NCBI GenBank assembly: GCA_013368325.1
Contig: JAACJK010000005.1
Coordinates: 496,001-560,000, forward strand
Source of the DNA: Ephemerocybe angulata
Taxonomy: Eukaryota > Basidiomycota > Agaricomycetes > Agaricales > Psathyrellaceae
Direction: 5' to 3'
Length of the DNA: 64,000 nt
This document shows, in pieces, positions 58,846 to 64,000 of this stretch; the stretch's first letter is position 1, and every line of letters starts with the position of its first letter. A model generated the notes under the pieces. It had not been told where the DNA came from. It saw only the letters and a list, made by a program, of their open reading frames with translations, and ran no database searches. The position numbers and the translations under genes are program-made.

Positions 58846-59759
58846 TCACATACAACGCTTAGCACCCACCGTGTGTAAGCGGGAGGTGGTTCTAAAGTCG
58901 TCGTTAGATGTGAGTGGATGGCATCGAATATGGTCTCTCACCACCCTCGTACCACCTGGCATAGCTGACATATTGGAAATGGTGGAGTCCAGCCATGAGG
59001 ACACTCTGGTTTCGGACCAATATCCCACAATGTCCCCTGGTCTGGCCGATGACTGATCGCCCCTGAGAGAGGGTTAGCGGGAGGAAATTCGACCATATTG
59101 GATGTGAATGATTACCTCGTCATGTCGGTATCTGCGGATTGGAACCAACTCGTGGACACGGGGCGGAGGGTAGGGGTCCGCTGGAAGTCAGGTATCCCGA
59201 GCCTTGAGCCGTCGTCCGTACGTACATCACGACGACTGGTGTCGCACGGAGACTGCGATACAGTCGTTTCAGAGAGGGTCGATGTGTAGCTGCAACTCGA
59301 TGTCAGCTGGTAGTCGTACCGACCATTATAGACTTACCTAGCGTAATCCCACACGTCAGACGGAGAATAGAGTGGCTGGAAACTATTAGGTAGAACGTCG
59401 GGCCCATGAGAAGGTGCCCGAGCATCCTTCTGTAGATATGGGTCCCCGGAATCTTCGGAAGACCTAGGTGGGGTGGAATATAGACGGTCGCTCGACAAGA
59501 GCGGGGCGTTTCGGGACTTAATGTGTGAAGTTTCGTGTTCACCAGTAGGAGCAGCGACGAAGAGGGAATCGTTAGGGCACGAAATTGTTGACAAGGTCTC
59601 GATAGTGTCGCCGGAGGTTATTTCGACAGTCATCCAATCGTCGTCGGAGGATTGGGTTCCCGACGTCACTATGTCCTCCATACCTTCGCCAAAGTCAGTG
59701 GACTCCCTGCTCTGTGCGTCTTGAGGTTGGGCGTTGGCTCGATTAGCCATATTGACCAT
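58846..59759 (-). CDS. Orphan polar protein, three exons
   Basis: Exons 59759-59338, 59289-59116 and 59062-58846 join in phase to 270 residues. The first 200 residues are Ser/Thr/Asp-rich and probably disordered, with an acidic stretch SSDDDWMTVEITSGD. The last exon has a more ordered look: RPGDIVGYWSETRVSSWLDS, then PGGTRVVRDHIRCHPLTSN. No known family, signal peptide or membrane segment. It follows the 96-residue Cys-rich gene on the same strand with a 71-bp gap, so the two might be one gene whose join I cannot see. Confidence 0.5.
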
Positions 59760-59830
59760 TTCGTACGTCTCGCCAACTTCGTCGTCCCTGATTTCGGTTC
59801 CGATACCGAAAGTGCTTGGTGCGTGATTAT

Positions 59831-60227
59831 CTAGGAAACTTCTAGATCGTTTCCAGGTACACTTGTTGGGTTGATATCAGCACGAAGCTTCTGGTCAGTA
59901 AAAGTCTTTCCGTCACGCGTGCGAGAAGGCGGACTCACGGGTTTTCTCCTACGGATGCACATATCACAACCCGAGGCGTTTCTCCTTCCGTCGCACTTCA
60001 GAAGCGATGATGATTTCAGTTGTCGCATAGTTATAAACTAAGAAGATACGCACATGTAGACCGTCTTCGAGACAATTGGCGCAAATAGTAGTGAAACGGT
60101 CAGTGAGAGTGTCAGCAAGTCGTCTAGCAATAGTCGTAGATTGCTCGCGTATCGCTCTCAAGTCGGAGGACGATATAGGGCAAATACGCATGCTACGTTT
60201 GTTGTCGCCTTCAGCCGCAACACCCAT
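59831..60227 (-). CDS. Small Cys-pair (CxxC) protein
   Basis: Exons 60227-60054, 59995-59939 and 59890-59831 join in phase to 96 residues, all introns GT-AG. An N-terminal helix (SDLRAIREQSTTIARRLADT) is followed by CANC, then after a spacer C, CDMC and a basic RRRK patch. Two CxxC pairs suggest a zinc-binding knuckle. Function unknown; it could be a nucleic-acid or protein-binding adaptor. It might also be the 5' part of a longer gene with the downstream frame at 59759. Confidence 0.5.
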
Positions 60228-60905
60228 GAAGTGTGGTAAATATGCTCACTGGCTTAACGTCCTCGCTTTGTGGGGCATCGATACAACAAGTGAATCAAGA
60301 CACGAGAAAAGCAAAAAAATAAGATGGGGGGCGGGATATCAACAAAGCTGAGGAAAGAGGGTACGAATCGGTTTGTGTCTGTGCTCTCGTGTGGCATCAG
60401 ACGAATCCAGACTAAGTACTACAGCTCTCAAGGGGCTGGTACGGTGTGAGGATACGCGCGCGTAAACACGCGGTATAATCGGTCTTGCTTGGTCGTACTT
60501 ACTCATCGTACAGGAATTTCGAGTATCTGTGGCCAAGTGATTGGAAGGGAGCGTGATGGATGGGCTGGAAAACGGCCGCGATGTGCTGACATATCGAACA
60601 GAAATGTCATGGTGGTGCAATATAAACTTATATCTGCCGCTGTCCAGTGGCTTAGCGGCGTCCGATCGAGCGCCTAGGATCGAAGAAAGTGACTCTATTA
60701 GATGTAGTATGCCTAGCAAAATGGGTTGGACTGTGGTGGTTCGTACCTTTTCGTGACTGCCCGGTAGGAGCATATTATTCCTACCCCGTCGGAGACCTTC
60801 TCTACAGAGCTTTCTGTGATAGAAGATGCACCTGTTCCGTCCACGACAGCTATAAAGCCTGGCGAATAGGGGTTTCGAGAGGGTCTCACCGAACACTCTT
60901 CCAGG
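60228..60905. other. Divergent promoter region, no supported gene
   Basis: It lies between a minus-strand gene starting at 60227 and a plus-strand gene starting at 60906. A 227-codon minus-strand frame here has no resemblance to known families and overlaps the next gene. Confidence 0.4.
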
Positions 60906-61726
60906 ATGGCACAACCGGCCTCTTCCCCTTCTATCGATCCGTACATATCCGCCAGCAGTCTGCGTCGCATTCGAGGGGTCATGGACCGCATCCACGAATT
61001 TCCTGGCTTCCGGGCCTCCCATGCAGATCGGCTGGAAGCGGCCGATATCGCATTTCTAGCCTATAACGCGTCTTTATTCAATCCATACCCCTCCGGCAAC
61101 GACGCGTTTCATGTCGCGAGGACTGCATTCATTAGCGGCACACCTGACGCCGGCATGAGGAGAGTCTTACTCCTTAAGATACGAAGGCTTATCTTCGATT
61201 TGGTATGTCCCTTCGCGTATAAGTGGTGATAAGTGCCGGAAGGGTACTGACTTGCTTATTTAACCTTCAGGCCGCTGCTTTCGACCGTATGAGCGGAGGA
61301 TCTACATTGGTGGTCCATACTCCCGGCGCCATGCCCCCCGCTACGCCAGCTCGATCAGAATTCATCAAAGCATATGTTTACGTGCCTAGTTCGGTACTTG
61401 CGGAATTCGATATCGAAGAGAGGCCCAATCCCGTCCCGCAGCTGGTGCAATCGATCATAGAGGACATAGGCGTCTCCACCGTCCGGAGGTTCGAAAGGAT
61501 TCGCTTGTTAGGATGGCACCCGACTTCAGGGTCTGGCGCGTTCGATATGTCCCCTCTGCCTTACATAGAAGGCATGCCTCATCCGATTCCGGACGGCTCC
61601 AGTCGTTACCACTTCTATGGAAGGGCGCAGAGTCAGGAAAGTGGATCTTCGGAAGGGGTTAAGGGTGAGGGTGAGGAGGAGGCCCTGGTCGTGGGACAGT
61701 CGGAGACGCTTGCGTCCGATTTTTGA
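60906..61726 (+). CDS. Orphan protein, two exons
   Basis: Exons 60906-61202 and 61271-61726 (68-nt intron) give 250 residues. The N-terminal half is helical (SSLRRIRGVMDRIHEFPGF, DAGMRRVLLLKIRRLIFDL). The second exon begins AAAFDRMSGGSTLVVHTPG and includes PQLVQSIIEDIGVSTVRRFE. The tail is acidic and low complexity (GVKGEGEEEALVV). No signal peptide, membrane segment or named domain. Start context and splice sites are good. Confidence 0.55.
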
Positions 61727-62130
61727 TGAACTGATCTGACCCCAGTTCCGGGTTTCGCATTCGGCAGCCTTGACCCTGTTGATTTTCCTTTACATCTGTT
61801 CTGCTAGGTTCGATACGATAGCGTTGACTTAGATTCGTTCTATTCTAATTATATGTGTTGGTTGCTTGCTGGTAGTTCGAGTGGATGAATCCATATTACT
61901 CATATAATACATTATCCTTTCAGATCTGGATACGCTGACTGAAAGAGCTTCATAATCCAGTCCAACCTAGTAACAGTATTGCCTTGGTCGCATCTGCGTA
62001 ATACGCGCGCGGTCATCTCACAATATTTCAAATTCAAATTAACCTCAGCCTCGGGTGTTCCGGATATCGCTTACTGCATTCATTGATACAATGCACGAGG
62101 TTGGGCAAACTTTATCTGGTTGCTGACATA
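61727..62130. other. AT-rich intergenic, no gene seen
   Basis: It holds the 3' flank of the preceding gene and ends at the TA dinucleotide that borders the MITE. Confidence 0.45.
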
Positions 62131-62390
62131 CTATCGTTCACCGGAACATGCAAGACACCGCTGAATGCATTCTGTGGTCTGCCAAACTCAACATCGAGCG
62201 TGACAACAGCGTGACAAGAGCCCGAAAACCATCTCCTCGTTCTGCACCGTTTTCCCTCGAGAAAAAGGCAAATGAAGGATTACCTGAGGCTATTGAGGTC
62301 AATTGTGAAGTCTTGAAGCCCCCAGAGCACTGGAAGATACCAAACTCGAAATTCTTGCATTCAGTGGTGTCTTGCATGTGTGAACGATAG
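62131..62390. mobile_element. MITE, 260 bp, terminal inverted repeats with TA flanks
   Basis: The ends are inverted copies of each other over about 35-40 bp: left CTATCGTTCAC + 4 extra bases + ACATGCAAGACACC and onward through CTGAATGCA; the right end, read backwards, is the same without the 4 bases and with one G-to-A change. TA lies directly outside both ends, as expected for a TA-targeting family (Tc1/mariner- or PIF-like). An 80-codon frame inside is not a transposase, so the element is non-autonomous. Confidence 0.8.
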
Positions 62391-62542
62391 TATAAATATA
62401 GGGATATGGAATCGTGAATATCTGATTAGATCTAACGGCGCACGACTCGGATGGAGGCTTGAGATTAATAATATGATCTACAGAAGGGAAGCATGTAAGC
62501 ATAAATGCGTAAGACAACCCTGAGCCAAGGAAGTAGCCCTAC

Positions 62543-63716
62543 CTAAGGAGAATCGTCATCATCTCTGTCTCCCTCACCGTAAAGGTTCGTAAGGTGTCTA
62601 AATTGGACACCGAAAATTGATTCCCAAATCGAATTCCCGGTCGGGTGATTCCATGAAATGGTCTCTCTGTAGAACTTCCCTCCCTCCCCGAGCTTAAACA
62701 TGGTTCGTCCTACACCTATGGTGCAGAGATATGCATGGTTCGTCGCCACGGACTTCAGCATCTCCTCCATGAATTCCTGCGAGACTCCAACGTAGGGGTG
62801 CGAAGTCCCCCAACGGACAGTACGGTAGGAAAACCGCCTGTTGATAAGAAGATAGCGAAGCTTGGGCAAGATCGGGTTTTTGATAGCTAGCAGGGCCATA
62901 ACGTTCTGTAGAGAGAACATCTAAATTAGATTGGTACTCAACGACATAGGAATGGACTGTTACCTTCATCTCGATCCCCGTCTGTTCCACAGCTAAGCAC
63001 CTCAAGTTGGGAAAGGTTCCACTAATGAGAGCGAGAGCGAGTTGCGTGTCGGTTCCTTGGGAAAGTCGAATGGATAGTATCCGGACAGAATTTGCCGTCA
63101 ATGTGTTTTCGATATGTTCCAGGAAGTTCGCGAACTCTTCTCTGGTCAGCGTATGATCTATGTCCAGCTCCTTGACGGGACGATGGGCTGCGATGGATAT
63201 GAGATCAGTTTCACTGGAAAGTCGAATATATCGCAGTATAGGTGTAGTCAGAACGGACGCAGCGACTTGGTTGGGTTTCAGCGGACTGATGAATTTGGCC
63301 GGATGTTGCCTTTCTCGAATCATTCCGTTTCGACGGAAGCGCGCGGTGAGGTGCTGTGAGTCGGAAGAGTTGGCCTCGAGCCACAAAGTGGTTAGATTAT
63401 CCAGTAAAGGAATGACTTCGGTGAGTAACGATGCATTCAGGTACATGTCGTCGTCGGAGTACCCTTTGAATCGCAGGCGTTTGACCAAGGATCGATAGTT
63501 GAGTGAGGTGGGTGAACCCGATAGAAACATAACCAATAGTCTCCGCCCAGGGATACCCGCGACCGTAATCGATTCGTAACGCTCCCTTTCCGCCAGTTCC
63601 CCGAATCGTTTACACGCAAGCAAGAATGAGGTGAAGGATTGTGGGCTGTGTAGGAGTAATTGCGCGACGTCGGACAGAGTCTCGTTTGCAAGGCCGAGGA
63701 TAAAGGAGGTATTCAT
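62543..63716 (-). CDS. F-box/LRR-like protein, two exons
   Basis: Exons 63716-62964 and 62920-62543 (43-nt intron) give 376 residues. The N-terminal 50 residues are F-box-like: LANETLSDVAQLLLHSPQSF then LLACKRFGELAERERYESIT. The middle has leucine-rich-repeat-like phrases (LLTEVIPLLDNLTTLWLEAN, NLRCLAVEQTGIEMK), as in fungal F-box/LRR substrate receptors that bring targets to SCF ubiquitin ligases. The C-terminus ends in an acidic GDRDDDDSP tail. Assignment rests on pattern only. It is one of several F-box-like genes in this half of the window. Confidence 0.65.
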
Positions 63717-64000
63717 CGTCGTGCCTTGTTAGGGTGTCTTCGATATTTGCAGGTCGTATCGAGTAGAAAAGGGAAGTCGTCTGTCGAAATGCTCCTTGAA
63801 CCCCTCCGTATGTCAAAGAGCTTTATAGGCGCCGCACTCAGTCGACTCCCATTAGGGTATGCCCTGTAGACGCCAGGATTATTGACACATCCAGAATTCT
63901 TAGTGTAGAGGAACTCGAGCCATGAATCGAACTGACTGTGCTCGTATTCATTATTCATCATCTTCAGCGGAACAGCACATGCTTCGGTGCCGCGTGTATT

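Noticed and set aside
60339..61022. 227-codon minus-strand frame
   Set aside because: Overlaps the first exon of a better supported + strand gene and shows no motif.

Overview
The window looks like nuclear DNA of a mushroom-forming basidiomycete (Agaricomycetes). Genes are dense on both strands and broken by many short GT-AG introns, mostly 45-70 nt. The recognisable set is typical of wood- or litter-decay fungi: an AA9 lytic polysaccharide monooxygenase, a WOPR (Gti1/Pac2) regulator, Misato/DML1, a type I metacaspase, a multidomain TKL-type kinase, F-box-like proteins, a DUF1308 protein and an intact Helitron. Exon limits were worked out by hand from splice signals, reading phase and family similarity. 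No alignment or RNA evidence was available.

0-5 kb: a proline-rich three-exon gene of an unrecognised, probably multicopy family, then two minisatellite arrays (81-bp and 55-bp units sharing a core) on either side of a tRNA-like element. 5-26 kb is a conserved-gene block: an orphan gene, the AA9 enzyme, an Ala-rich LEA-like protein, a metacaspase, DML1, an uncertain gene, a compact WOPR regulator, and a large gene joining an MLKL-like helical bundle, a kinase with intact catalytic motifs, and a C-terminal domain of unknown function. 27.6-33.4 kb is one uninterrupted 1,933-codon Helitron Rep-helicase.

34-64 kb is accessory in character. It holds many single- or few-intron orphan genes, several F-box-like proteins, a two-domain viroplasmin (RNase H1 N-terminal-like) protein, an 861-bp tandem duplication and a transposon-derived N-terminal fragment. 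It also holds a DUF1308 gene whose halves are in the wrong order, a ribonucleotide reductase large-subunit paralogue lacking key cysteines and a radical-transfer tyrosine, a 5S-like fragment and a 260-bp MITE with TA flanks.

The most unusual items are the MLKL-like kinase, the degenerate reductase paralogue, the permuted DUF1308 gene and the metacaspase with an altered active-site surround. The metacaspase and the MLKL-like kinase both belong to families tied to regulated cell death and lie within 15 kb of each other. That they work together is only a speculation.
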